A DNA stretch of 64,000 nucleotides from an uncultured Rhodobacter sp. GTDB taxonomy: Bacteria; Pseudomonadota; Alphaproteobacteria; Rhodobacterales; Rhodobacteraceae. The notes under the pieces are model-generated. The model saw only the letters and a program-made list of their open reading frames with translations. It did no database searches and was not told the origin of the DNA. Positions 34,174 through 42,672 of this stretch are shown piece by piece. The DNA is taken from the NCBI GenBank assembly GCA_945952585.1, contig CAMFII010000008.1, positions 117,234 to 181,233 of the forward strand. Direction: 5' to 3'. Numbering within the stretch: position 1 is the stretch's first letter; every line of letters begins with the position of its first letter. The position numbers were made by a program, and so were the translations under genes.

Positions 34174-34202
34174 AGGGATAGCGACCTACCTCCAAGGGAT
34201 AG
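34174..34202 (-). promoter_or_regulatory. Direct repeat of AGGGATAG upstream of the sensor operon
   Basis: AGGGATAG occurs at 34174-34181 and again at 34195-34202, 21 bases (two helical turns) apart. They lie 61-89 bases upstream of the start of the periplasmic-protein gene, a position fit for an activator. A related GGGATAGG lies upstream of the STAS-led polysaccharide operon at 42365. Confidence 0.55.
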
Positions 34203-34213
34203 GTCCGGTCGGG

Positions 34214-34828
34214 TCAGCCCAGCCCCATCTCGCGCGCGATCAGCGCCGCGTGCGTGCGGTTCTTTGCCCCGATCTTGCGAAACAGCGTCTTTACATGAAG
34301 CTTCACCGTGACCTCTTGCAGACCAAGGTCGCGGGCGATCTCCTTGTTGGCCAGTCCTTGGCTGAGGCGTTTCAGCACGTCCATCTCGCGACCGGTGAGT
34401 GGAACCTTGCCCCCGGCGGGTGCAGCATTGTCCGCCTTCCCCATGGCCATGATCGGCGAATAGATCTCACCTGCCGCCATGAACCGCACCGCGGCGAGAA
34501 GCGAGCGCGTCGAAATCGTCTTGGGCAGGAAGCCCGCAGCCCCCGCCGCGATGGCCTGTTCGGCCACGACCTGCGGCGCGGCGCCCGACAGGATTGCGAC
34601 CGGCACATCCGGGACTGCCTGCCGCATGGCCTGCAGGCCGCCCAACCGGTTCATGCCCGGCATCATGTAATCGAGTAGGACCAGATCATACCGCGCCGTC
34701 CCACGGACGAGTTCGATGGCCTGCGGCAGGTCGCGCGCGACATCGACGCTGATGTCAGATTCTTGCCTCAGGAAGGCGGCAAGCGTCTCGCGCACCAGTT
34801 CCTGGTCATCCGCCAGAAGAATTCTCAT
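34214..34828 (-). CDS. LuxR/NarL-type response regulator
   Basis: 204 residues. Receiver domain with acidic residues ADDQE and phospho-acceptor D53 (LVLLDYMMPG), then a GerE/LuxR helix-turn-helix at about 135-200 (LTGREMDVLKRLSQGLANKEIARDLGLQE in two parts, VKLHVKTLFRKIGAKNRTHA). The start MRILLADDQE opens the receiver directly; 88 upstream in-frame codons lack homology. It lies 121 bases after the peptidoglycan-binding-like gene and 100 bases before the sensor operon, and probably links the two. Confidence 0.92.
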   Translation of the reverse strand: MRILLADDQELVRETLAAFLRQESDISVDVARDLPQAIELVRGTARYDLVLLDYMMPGMNRLGGLQAMRQAVPDVPVAILSGAAPQVVAEQAIAAGAAGFLPKTISTRSLLAAVRFMAAGEIYSPIMAMGKADNAAPAGGKVPLTGREMDVLKRLSQGLANKEIARDLGLQEVTVKLHVKTLFRKIGAKNRTHAALIAREMGLG

Positions 34829-34949
34829 CGTGCCGCGTCCTGAAGTGACCCGCCCGGTCAGGCCGGTGTCCCGAGAGGCTAGCAGATGCCGGCCCACCGT
34901 CGCAACCGAAGCGCGAAGCCATCCCGAACCGGTCGACCTGATGCGGGTT

Positions 34950-35930
34950 TCAGCGAACTGGTCGGTCACAGAGGATTTTCCGCAGTTCCACGACCGCTTC
35001 TTCCATTTCGTCGCGCTTCGGGTCGTCCGGAAGAGCCAGCCGCAAGGCCTTTTGCGTCCGGCGCCCGATGTGTCCATCCACCGGACCGGCATCGAATCCT
35101 GCCAGAAGCAGCATCCGCTGAAGGCGGGAAGCGACAGGTTCGTCGGGAAGCCAATCGGCCCAGCAGCGAACCTCCGGAGGGGCGTCCTTCTTCGTGGCCA
35201 GTGTAGCCGGCGGGGCAGCGGGCGACGAACCCTTGCCGGTGGCCTTTACCACCGGCTTACCGGAGGACTTGGTGGATGCCGTGACCGTGGCGTTGGACGC
35301 CGCTGGTTTGGCCCCCGCCTTCCCATCCCCGGACCCTGTCGCCGCAGTCGCCTTTTTGTCAGGGCCAGCAACGGGCCTGTTCGGCGCCGGGGTGCTGTCT
35401 TTCTGTCGCGCCGGCGCGACCTTGAGTGCGACCGCGACCTTGTCCGGAGAAAGGTTCTGACCAGGACGGGCCGGGCGGATAAGCGGGACGGCCTTGGCCG
35501 GCAGGATCACGGGCCGCTTCTTTGACCGGGGAGGCTCGGCAACCAGGCAGTCCCCGATGGCCTTGGCTGCTTCGAACGCCTGACCCGGTGGCGAAGAGCG
35601 GCCCTCGTAGGTGCAGGTGCGGGTTTCGAGGTCGCAGGAAAAATCCACATGCCAGCCACGCAGCTTCAGGTCCTGGGCCACTGAACCGGAGCCGTCCTGA
35701 AACAGCCGATAGGACAGCTGCGCCGGTCCGTATTTCCCGTCCTGCCACAGGCCGGGGAAGCGGGCCGTCGAAACGCTGGTCCGGGTCAGCGTCACTTCGC
35801 GGACGCCGGGCAGCGGCTCCTCCAGGCTTTGCGGTGGACAGACGCGCCCCGCCTGCGACGATGTCGGAACCGAGATGCAGGTCAGAAGCGCAAGAATTGC
35901 GATGCGGTGAAAAGGGACAAACGAAATCAT
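34950..35930 (-). CDS. Secreted Ala/Lys/Pro-rich protein with C-terminal peptidoglycan-binding-like domain
   Basis: 326 residues. Signal peptide about 1-27 (cleavage SSQA-GR), a small N-terminal domain with cysteines (CPPQS, FSCDLETRTCTYEG), then a disordered, Pro/Ala/Lys-rich linker about 140-250, and a C-terminal part LQRMLLLAGFDAGPVDGHIG resembling a PG_binding_1 repeat. It may anchor the polysaccharide machinery at the cell wall. The start overlaps the DUF3131 stop (ATGA), placing it in the polysaccharide operon. Confidence 0.75.
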   Translation of the reverse strand: MISFVPFHRIAILALLTCISVPTSSQAGRVCPPQSLEEPLPGVREVTLTRTSVSTARFPGLWQDGKYGPAQLSYRLFQDGSGSVAQDLKLRGWHVDFSCDLETRTCTYEGRSSPPGQAFEAAKAIGDCLVAEPPRSKKRPVILPAKAVPLIRPARPGQNLSPDKVAVALKVAPARQKDSTPAPNRPVAGPDKKATAATGSGDGKAGAKPAASNATVTASTKSSGKPVVKATGKGSSPAAPPATLATKKDAPPEVRCWADWLPDEPVASRLQRMLLLAGFDAGPVDGHIGRRTQKALRLALPDDPKRDEMEEAVVELRKILCDRPVR

Positions 35931-37264
35931 TTTACCACTCCGATCAAGGGACCGTTCTTGCGATAGGCGATCGAGGAAAGAACCATGGCGTTGGTATTGG
36001 CCGTGATCGCGGTATCGGGCGTTCCGTCGCGTTCGTACTGCCCTTCCATCCAGCCGCGTTCTGGCTTGACCAGGTGCGCGACCTTGGCGACGAGCGCATT
36101 GGAATAGGACGTGTCAAACAGCGCGTCCCAGGCGAAAGCAGCCTTGGTCGACAAAACCCGCCTGCTGTCCATCCTCTTGCCATCGCTGGTCAGAACCGCC
36201 CAGGAGTGGCCACCGCCCCAGACCGTCGAATAGGCAAAGAAAGGCGCAACGGTGATATGCCCCTCGCTCACGGCGGTCGGGATGCCAGTCTGGACGAACC
36301 GTTGCTCCTGCGCGCGAAAGACCTGCGAGGCGAACAGGTGCGACCGTGCGTCGAAGCCGAATTGCAGCCCGTCCAGAAGGTAGGGCTCGCTTGTCGTGAA
36401 GGCAGGAACCCGGTTGCGGTTCAGCCGGTTGTCACCGGGCACGATCACGCCGGACACCTCATGTCCGGTCAGGTCGTCGCTCAGGTTCAGGGCGGCATTC
36501 GCATCCAGGAGATGCGCCATCATCGCCTTGGCGGCATACTGCTCGTAGCCGATGCGCCCTTCCTGATGTTCGACGACAGCCCCGTCGACGATGTTGCCCC
36601 CGGTCAACTCGCCATTGGTCACAAGGCGCGACAGACTCCAGCCCGAGAGCAGCCGTCCAATCGGCTCTGACAGCGACGGATAGGCGCGCTCGGCCACATA
36701 GAGCGATGCCAGAAGTCGCCCCATGTCGATGGCCGACCAGCCTGTCCCCGTCTGGGTCGGCTCGTTCTTGTAGGTCACCATCGCAAGGCTGCGAATGTCA
36801 TACGCCTTGTTGGGCAACCCCGAAGGCGTGAGGGGAAGCTTGGCCAGGGTCCCGACCGTCTGCGCCAGCAGTGCTTCCGCCTCGGTCGACTTGATGAGGC
36901 CAAGCCTGTCCGCGGACACCACCGCATCGATCAACGCACCGGTTTCCCACATCGTTGTCGAAGGATAGCCGTCGACCGAAGCGACCAGCCCTGTGTCCGG
37001 GTTGATGTTGTTCTTGAAGTAGCGCCACGCGATCGCCGCGGCGCGGCTTTCTTCCGCGTTTGGCGTGTGCTGTTTGGCAAGCGGCAACGGGGCAATGCCC
37101 GCAAACGGCGCCATCGGATCTGTGGCGGCCGAGGAAGGACTGCCAATTGTTCCCTCGAGCCACAGCACGAGGGCTAGTCCGCCCAAGAGGCCAGTGACCA
37201 TCGCGATATGGCTGCGGGCCAGGAGCAGCGCCCGCGGCGCGAGCGAGGCTTGTGTGGTTGTCAT
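35927..37264 (-). CDS. DUF3131 protein (first copy)
   Basis: 445 residues. One N-terminal membrane anchor (about 20-37), then a periplasmic DUF3131 domain. Family hallmarks: AWRYFKNNINPDTGLVASVD, YPSTTMWETGALIDA, GLPNKAYD, GRIGYEQYAAKA and VLSTKAAFAWDALFD. The all-helical repeat pattern is like an alpha/alpha barrel of glycoside hydrolases or lyases, but no activity is established. It overlaps both the glycosyltransferase gene before it and the next gene. A related second copy (40239-41861) is in the same operon. Confidence 0.85.
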   Translation of the reverse strand: MTTTQASLAPRALLLARSHIAMVTGLLGGLALVLWLEGTIGSPSSAATDPMAPFAGIAPLPLAKQHTPNAEESRAAAIAWRYFKNNINPDTGLVASVDGYPSTTMWETGALIDAVVSADRLGLIKSTEAEALLAQTVGTLAKLPLTPSGLPNKAYDIRSLAMVTYKNEPTQTGTGWSAIDMGRLLASLYVAERAYPSLSEPIGRLLSGWSLSRLVTNGELTGGNIVDGAVVEHQEGRIGYEQYAAKAMMAHLLDANAALNLSDDLTGHEVSGVIVPGDNRLNRNRVPAFTTSEPYLLDGLQFGFDARSHLFASQVFRAQEQRFVQTGIPTAVSEGHITVAPFFAYSTVWGGGHSWAVLTSDGKRMDSRRVLSTKAAFAWDALFDTSYSNALVAKVAHLVKPERGWMEGQYERDGTPDTAITANTNAMVLSSIAYRKNGPLIGVVK

Positions 37265-39084
37265 GCGCTTTGCTCCCGAGGGTCGGAGGGTTGCCAGATT
37301 GCGGCCCGGACCATCGAAAGCATGGCCAGACAGTTGAACGCGCCCCAGGCGATGTTGGTTGCCACGCCAACCGGCGTGTGGGCACCCTGACCAAGCCAAA
37401 GCAGCAGGAGCGCCCAGGCAGACGCCGCCACGGTCATACCGATGACGACAAGCTGTGGCTTGACGAGGTGCAGGAAGTTGCCGTCGGCCCGGGTCTTGGG
37501 CGTGACGGGAAACCCGATCTTCCTGCCTTGCAGGACGGTCCTGATGGCCCGCAAACCGATCGGGAAGAAGGCGATGTAGCTTGCCTTGCTTGCAAAACTG
37601 CTTGCGCCCCAGGTGCCGACCATCATCGACATCTCCATCAGCACCAGGAAAGGGATGGCGTGCAGGAAGAAGTCGGACGAATAGGCATCGACGGGGGAAA
37701 TCCCGGTCAGCAGGTAGATGACCGGACCTATCACGAAGACCGGGTTCCACAGCGACCCAAGATAAGACCAGAAGGTCGAGCCATACATCACCTTCTGGCG
37801 AAAGGTCAGGCCCGGCCGCAGGATCGGGTTGTCGTTCCACAGAATATCAAGGCTGCCGCCCGCATATTTGAACCGCTGGACGGTCCAGGCCTGCAGGTCC
37901 TGCGGGGAAAGCATTCGGCTTTCGACGGTGGGATGCATGACCGACTTCCAGCCGCGTTCCCGGTCGGAATGCAGCACGATCGAGGTGTAGATGTCTTCCG
38001 AGACATGAAATCGGTAAGGGGTCAGGGCTTCGGTCCGGACGGCTTCCGCCCGCAGGGCATCCAGCAATTCCGGCGCCACGCTGCGTTCGCGGCTTTCAAG
38101 GGTATAGGCCTCTTCCAGAAGCTGGACGCGCCGCTCGACCGCCGCACCGAAACTGCGTAGCGCGGCCTCCATCACCGCCTCGCGCCGATGGATCGAACCG
38201 GCGCCGCAGCAGAACGAGGCATTGGCGTGATTGCGGCGGCGCTGGATCACCTCGTAGAACAGGCGGGCGTCATTCACGAAGGGGTCGCGCCCGATCCTGA
38301 CCTCGCCGATGAGCGTCTCGAGGACGCGCCCGACCCAGCTGCCAATCCGGCCCAGTCGGCGGCCGAGCCAATGCGACAGCGGCTCCCCCTCCGGCAGGTC
38401 GTAGAACCATTGCGGCGTCTGCACCCAGGCCATGGCCGGGTCGCGGAAATGACCCAGAGTCCGTTCCAGGATCGTCGGAAAGACCCGCGTATCGGCATCG
38501 CAGATGACGATGAAATCGCCCGAGGTCTGCTCCATCGCATTGCGCAGGTTGCCCGCCTTGAATCCTTCATTGTTGGCGCGGGTGATCCAGTTCACGCCCT
38601 CGGCTTCGCAGATCTCCCGTATCGCCGGCCGTCGGCCATCGTCGAGGACATGGATTTTCAGGTCGATCGGATGTGGGTAGCTCACCCGTTTGGCGTCGAC
38701 GATGCTCAGGCGCACCAGGTCGGGATCCTCCGAGTAGGTGGCAATGAACAGATCAACGGCGATGGGCCGCGATGACCCGACCGGCGCGGCGGCAACTTCG
38801 GCGGCCGTGGCGGGCGCCGACGGAATCTCGATCGGCTGGTCCTTCCAGAGGTTTGCGACGAACAGGATGAGGCCGAAGAAGGCGAGCGTTTCGGCCAGCG
38901 CAAGCGGGATGGCGAACCAGAGGGCGTTGTGGTTCAGCGACCCGGTCCAGCGCCACCACAGATACCACAGGCCGACGACTAGCGTGGCGCTGGCCAGCAT
39001 GTGCCAAAGGGCCTCGCGCCTGGCCGAGTAAGGCAGCGGTTCCGGCGGACGCCGGTCCTCGAAGGCAAGGTAGTAGGGGGTCAT
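37261..39084 (-). CDS. Family 2 glycosyltransferase, cellulose-synthase-like, without PilZ
   Basis: 607 residues. Two N-terminal membrane helices (about 28-46 and 55-78), a GT-A catalytic domain with VLDDG (D148-G150), ICDADTR (D196, D198), VQTPQW (221-226), SED at 362-364 where BcsA has TED, and the translocation motif QRFKY at 403-407 in place of QRRRW. At least four C-terminal membrane helices follow. BcsA's C-terminal PilZ domain is missing, so synthesis is not directly c-di-GMP controlled. It should extrude a beta-linked glucan or similar polymer. Confidence 0.9.
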   Translation of the reverse strand: MTPYYLAFEDRRPPEPLPYSARREALWHMLASATLVVGLWYLWWRWTGSLNHNALWFAIPLALAETLAFFGLILFVANLWKDQPIEIPSAPATAAEVAAAPVGSSRPIAVDLFIATYSEDPDLVRLSIVDAKRVSYPHPIDLKIHVLDDGRRPAIREICEAEGVNWITRANNEGFKAGNLRNAMEQTSGDFIVICDADTRVFPTILERTLGHFRDPAMAWVQTPQWFYDLPEGEPLSHWLGRRLGRIGSWVGRVLETLIGEVRIGRDPFVNDARLFYEVIQRRRNHANASFCCGAGSIHRREAVMEAALRSFGAAVERRVQLLEEAYTLESRERSVAPELLDALRAEAVRTEALTPYRFHVSEDIYTSIVLHSDRERGWKSVMHPTVESRMLSPQDLQAWTVQRFKYAGGSLDILWNDNPILRPGLTFRQKVMYGSTFWSYLGSLWNPVFVIGPVIYLLTGISPVDAYSSDFFLHAIPFLVLMEMSMMVGTWGASSFASKASYIAFFPIGLRAIRTVLQGRKIGFPVTPKTRADGNFLHLVKPQLVVIGMTVAASAWALLLLWLGQGAHTPVGVATNIAWGAFNCLAMLSMVRAAIWQPSDPREQSA

Positions 39085-39087
39085 CGC

Positions 39088-40236
39088 CTAGCCCTGCGTC
39101 GCCGCTGCAAGGGGCTTGCCGCGTCCCCACGGCAGGGGTCCGAGCCCCACCGTCCAGGCGATGGCCGGCATGCGCCCGATGGCCATCGCCAGCGCCAGAG
39201 CCGCAGGCGCCACCAAGGTGAAGCGCATCAGCACCAGTGCCGCCGGGGAAAGGACAAGACCCGAGGCATGGACGGCCACATCGAACAGGTCGATCAGCAT
39301 CGGATGGAGCAGATAGACACCGAAGGTGAATCGGGCGAAGCGCGACCATGCCGGGTTCCAGGCGGCATATTGCGATCCAAGGAACAGCGAAAAGATCGCC
39401 AGCGGCATCAGGAAATGTCCGTAGAATGCCCATCCTGGCCGCGGCCCCCATTCGCCACTGGCCATTGCCTGAACGAAATGCGGAACCGTCGCCAGAAGGG
39501 CGGTCGCCGCCAGAAAGACCGCGCCCCGCCGCAACAGGTGCGACTCGCCGCGCGGGATCCCGTCCTTCCACAGGCCGTAGATCGCGAAGGCCGCGAAGCC
39601 GTACCCGACATAGCCCATCACCTTCGCCCCGCGGATCAGCAGGTCGCGCGTGAGTCCGGAAACCGGCAGGCCCCAGATGATCCCCTGCACATCCCGCATG
39701 ACGCCGAGCGTGACGATGACCATAAGCCCGAAGATCGGATACCGCTGACCGAGGCGCATGACCGGAAAGAACAGCACCAGCAGGAAAAGCGTCGGCAGGA
39801 AGTGCAGGTGATACTGCGAGTTGCCGAGCAAGAGGTAGCCGGCCCAGCTCTGCCACTGACCGATCTCGTCGAGAATTGCTTGCGAATACCCGAACTCGTT
39901 GGCCTTCACGAGGCGGAACAGGGCGTAGAACACGGTCCAGAGTGCGAACGGCACCAGCAGCCGTTTTGCCTGCTCGGCCACCGCGCCGGTCCAGCTTGGC
40001 TGCCGACGGTCAAGTTTGTAGGCCAAAAGGAAGAGCGAGAAGGTGAAGAACATCTCCGACCCCGAGAATTCGCCCAGGGCACGCATAAGGACCGGCACGA
40101 TCCGCTCTTGCGGTTCGGCAGAAGGAAAGACGCCGCCAGAAAAGTCGGTTGCCGAATGGATCAACACGACGCCGATCGCGGCGCAAACGCGGTTGGCGTC
40201 GAACCATGTCATGCGGGTTTTGGTCACCGTGCTCAT
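39088..40236 (-). CDS. Membrane acyltransferase (acyltransferase 3, OpgC-like)
   Basis: 382 residues with about ten membrane helices. Opening MTWFDANRVCAAIGVVLIH carries the conserved Arg and His of acyltransferase-3 proteins; GVYLLHPMLIDLF near the end is the second signature. These enzymes add succinyl, acetyl or other acyl groups to periplasmic glucans (OpgC/MdoC). The start is the ATG of MSTVTK with GAAGG seven bases upstream; a GTG two codons earlier is possible. It lies 3 bases before the GT2 gene. Confidence 0.87.
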   Translation of the reverse strand: MSTVTKTRMTWFDANRVCAAIGVVLIHSATDFSGGVFPSAEPQERIVPVLMRALGEFSGSEMFFTFSLFLLAYKLDRRQPSWTGAVAEQAKRLLVPFALWTVFYALFRLVKANEFGYSQAILDEIGQWQSWAGYLLLGNSQYHLHFLPTLFLLVLFFPVMRLGQRYPIFGLMVIVTLGVMRDVQGIIWGLPVSGLTRDLLIRGAKVMGYVGYGFAAFAIYGLWKDGIPRGESHLLRRGAVFLAATALLATVPHFVQAMASGEWGPRPGWAFYGHFLMPLAIFSLFLGSQYAAWNPAWSRFARFTFGVYLLHPMLIDLFDVAVHASGLVLSPAALVLMRFTLVAPAALALAMAIGRMPAIAWTVGLGPLPWGRGKPLAAATQG

Positions 40237-40238
40237 GG

Positions 40239-41861
40239 TCACACCTTCAGTTGCGATCGCTTGAAGCCAGACCGGTCAGTGCCCTTGCGGATGAGGCGGG
40301 GCTGCCGCGCCGGGCGGCAATAGCCTGTGATGGTGACCGAAGGATCAGCGATGTCCGACGGGCAGGAGGCATCCGCCGCCAGCAGCGGCAGCGACTGGAT
40401 CTCCCGCGACTCCGGCAAGCAACGGCTGGCCCTCAGCCCCGTCCCGCTCAGCGCGTTGTCCCAGAGTTGCGGCAGATCGTTGCGGTATTGCAGGATCGGC
40501 CCCTGAACCTTGTAAAGCAGCGCGGCAAGGATGATGCCGTTGTTATTGGCCGTCTGAAGCGGGATGACACCGCTGCCATTCTCGTAGACGCCTTCGTCAA
40601 AGCCCTTGTCGGGTTCGGATTGCGAGGCGACGTGATCGAACAGGAGCTGGGTGTAGTCGGTGTCCCAAAGCGCCCACATTCCGATCGCGGTCTTGGTGGA
40701 AACCGCAGCGCGATCGGGCTGATAGCCCTGCGCGGGATCCAGGGTGTTCCAGGCATAGCCGTCAGCGAAGATCGCGTCATAGACGAAGTAGGGCGCCCCT
40801 TCGACCTGATGCTCGGAGCGCGACGTGAGGATGCCGGTCTCCTCGAAGCGGCGTTCCTGAACTTTGTAGATCCTGTCCGCGAAATCGGCGCGCCAGCCGT
40901 CCGAGGCGATGCCGGGCAGACCCGACGTGTCGTCGGCGCGATCCCAGTTCAGCTCGAGCCCCTCCAGCACATAGCCCTCGCTGACGACGTAGTTCTGGTT
41001 CTTGAAAATGCGGGGATCGCGACCGTCCGCAGGGACATCGACCCCGTTGATCCGCACGATCTGGAACGGCTCTGCCCGCGATGCCTCGGTCGTGTCGAAG
41101 CCCCAGAGCTGAAAGCCCTTGGCGGCATACTCCTCATATCCGAGCCGACCTTCCTGCATCAGCTGCGGTTTGCCGCCCCTGCCGATAGTCGCGCCGAAAA
41201 GCTGCCCGCCCTCGCCGATCACATCGCAGAAGTTCCAGCGCAAAACGACGTTGTCGACCGAACCGGCAAGATGCGGATAGCGCTCTTTGATGATCTTCAG
41301 CCAGACCAGCAGCCGCCCGATATCGAGCGCGGAATATCCGATCTCCCCCGGCTTGTTGAGGTAGTCGACCTTCGCTGCGGTCTTTGCGTTGTAGGCCTTG
41401 TTCGGGAGCTTCCCCTGGAAAAGATCGAGATTGCGCAGCGTCGCCAGCACCTTCACCGCGCGGCGGTCGAATTCCCGCTTGTCGATGATCTGCAGCTCGT
41501 AGGCCGACACGAGGCCGCTCAGATAAGAGGCCGTGTCCCACATCGTGGTCGACGGATATGCGCCAACCGAATTCACCAGACCCGTCTCCGGCTGGTAGGA
41601 CGCCACGAAATACGACCAAGCCGTTTCCGCCATCGCCCGTTCCTGCGCGGTCAGGGCTCCGTGACGCCCAAACGGACGGGATGGGTCGATACGGCCCTCC
41701 CGTTCTTGCCCCGAAAGGCCGGCTGCCTTGTCCGCGCCAGAAGCCGTCGGGAGAGGTGCATCCACCGCCGTGGCATTCACCCTGCCGATTCCCGTGGGAA
41801 GCGCCGCCCCAAGGGCAATCAGCGACATCGCCATGGCGGTGGTCTTCACCGGTTTCAGCAT
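40239..41861 (-). CDS. DUF3131 protein (second copy, larger)
   Basis: 540 residues. N-terminal signal/anchor (MLKPVKTTAMAMSLIALGAA), then a DUF3131 domain related to the other copy: AWSYFVASYQPETGLVNSVG, YPSTTMWDTASYL, LPNKAYNAKT, GRLGYEEYAAKG, AVSTKTAIGMWALWDTDY. The C-terminal 60 residues are extra and contain cysteines (SRCLPES, DASCPSD, GYCRPA). Start: ATG chosen; an upstream TTG nine codons earlier is possible. Two bases separate it from the acyltransferase gene. Confidence 0.85.
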   Translation of the reverse strand: MLKPVKTTAMAMSLIALGAALPTGIGRVNATAVDAPLPTASGADKAAGLSGQEREGRIDPSRPFGRHGALTAQERAMAETAWSYFVASYQPETGLVNSVGAYPSTTMWDTASYLSGLVSAYELQIIDKREFDRRAVKVLATLRNLDLFQGKLPNKAYNAKTAAKVDYLNKPGEIGYSALDIGRLLVWLKIIKERYPHLAGSVDNVVLRWNFCDVIGEGGQLFGATIGRGGKPQLMQEGRLGYEEYAAKGFQLWGFDTTEASRAEPFQIVRINGVDVPADGRDPRIFKNQNYVVSEGYVLEGLELNWDRADDTSGLPGIASDGWRADFADRIYKVQERRFEETGILTSRSEHQVEGAPYFVYDAIFADGYAWNTLDPAQGYQPDRAAVSTKTAIGMWALWDTDYTQLLFDHVASQSEPDKGFDEGVYENGSGVIPLQTANNNGIILAALLYKVQGPILQYRNDLPQLWDNALSGTGLRASRCLPESREIQSLPLLAADASCPSDIADPSVTITGYCRPARQPRLIRKGTDRSGFKRSQLKV

Positions 41862-41903
41862 GCCTGCACCAAATTCATTTCGGGCCAAACCAAAGACGAA
41901 CTT

Positions 41904-42242
41904 TCAGGCCGCAAGCGCGCGAACGGCGCCATCGGCATCGCTGTGAATCGGAAAGACCCTGTCCATCCGCGTCAGCGTGAAGATGCGTTCGACCTTCTCG
42001 CTCATCCCGCAGAGCGCCATTTCGCCGCGCAGGCCCAGACGCTGAAGCACGCCGACCAGGGCAGAGATTCCCGAACTGTCCACGGCATTGACCTGGCCCA
42101 GGTCGATGACGATGCGGCTGTGACCGTCCTCGATCAGATCAAGGATGCTGCGCTTGAAGCCCGCGGCGTTGGCCGCCGTAAGCTCCTCGAACTGCGGGGC
42201 GATCAGCGTGACACGCGACAGCGGATGTTCCAGTTTCAACAT
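41904..42242 (-). CDS. STAS-domain anti-sigma factor antagonist-like protein
   Basis: 112 residues, one STAS domain: VTLIAPQFEELTAANA, RIVIDLGQVNAVDSSGISALVG with the phosphorylatable serine S56/S57, and LCGMSEKVERIFTLTRMD. These switch proteins bind kinases or enzymes according to phosphorylation. It is the first gene of the polysaccharide operon, 42 bases before the second DUF3131 gene. Ribosome site GGAGACC about 11 bases upstream. It could modulate the polysaccharide machinery or a SpoIIE-type partner elsewhere. Confidence 0.88.
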   Translation of the reverse strand: MLKLEHPLSRVTLIAPQFEELTAANAAGFKRSILDLIEDGHSRIVIDLGQVNAVDSSGISALVGVLQRLGLRGEMALCGMSEKVERIFTLTRMDRVFPIHSDADGAVRALAA

Positions 42243-42559
42243 AATGCAAAGGTCTCCTCGTACGTCCTGATGACAGCGACGCAATATGCGCTGACGCCTG
42301 CATCCGTTATGCACCGGAGCCCTCGACACAGGGGGTGGGAAGAAGGAGGTTCGAGCTACACCTTGGGATAGGATGCTACCCTCTTTGCAGGGCAACCCCG
42401 CCCCGCGGGCGTCGCCCTACCGACCCAGACAGGGCAGGAGTCATGCAGTCCGAAATCGCCGGCCTCAGCCGGACCAGCCGGGTCGCAAGCCACTGCAGCC
42501 ACACGGAACGCCAACGAGTCTAGGGGAATACCCCGGTAGAAGCAGGATCTGGGGAGGAG
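42243..42559. promoter_or_regulatory. 317-bp upstream region of the STAS-led operon
   Basis: Between the STAS gene and tRNA-Met. It holds GGGATAGG at 42365-42372, matching the repeats before the sensor operon, followed by GCTACCC (partial dyad). A short GGGGAATACCCC hairpin lies near 42520. No credible ORF seen. Confidence 0.5.
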
Positions 42560-42636
42560 TGGTGGCGAGGGGGGGACTCGAACCCCCGACCCCGCGATTA
42601 TGAGTCGCGTGCTCTAACCAGCTGAGCTACCTAGCC
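42560..42636 (-). tRNA. tRNA-Met (anticodon CAT), elongator type
   Basis: 77-nt cloverleaf with encoded CCA (42562-42560). Anticodon loop CTCATAA; D-arm TAGCTCAGCTGGTTAGAGCA; T-arm GGGGGTTCGAGTCCCCC. The D-arm GAGCAC and variable GGGGTC agree with the elongator tRNA-Met of enterobacteria. Acceptor stem pairs GGCTAGG with CCTCGCC with one mismatch at 4-69. An isoleucine (lysidine) identity is less likely because the acceptor is not GGGCC-type. Confidence 0.93.
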
Positions 42637-42672
42637 ACTGGCTGGGGTGATTAGGCAAGCCGTGCGGGGGCG

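Noticed and set aside
42560-42636. tRNA-Ile2 (lysidine) reading of the CAT tRNA, and pseudogene status due to the 4-69 mismatch
   Set aside because: D-arm and variable region match elongator tRNA-Met; a single acceptor mismatch with encoded CCA does not suffice to call it broken.
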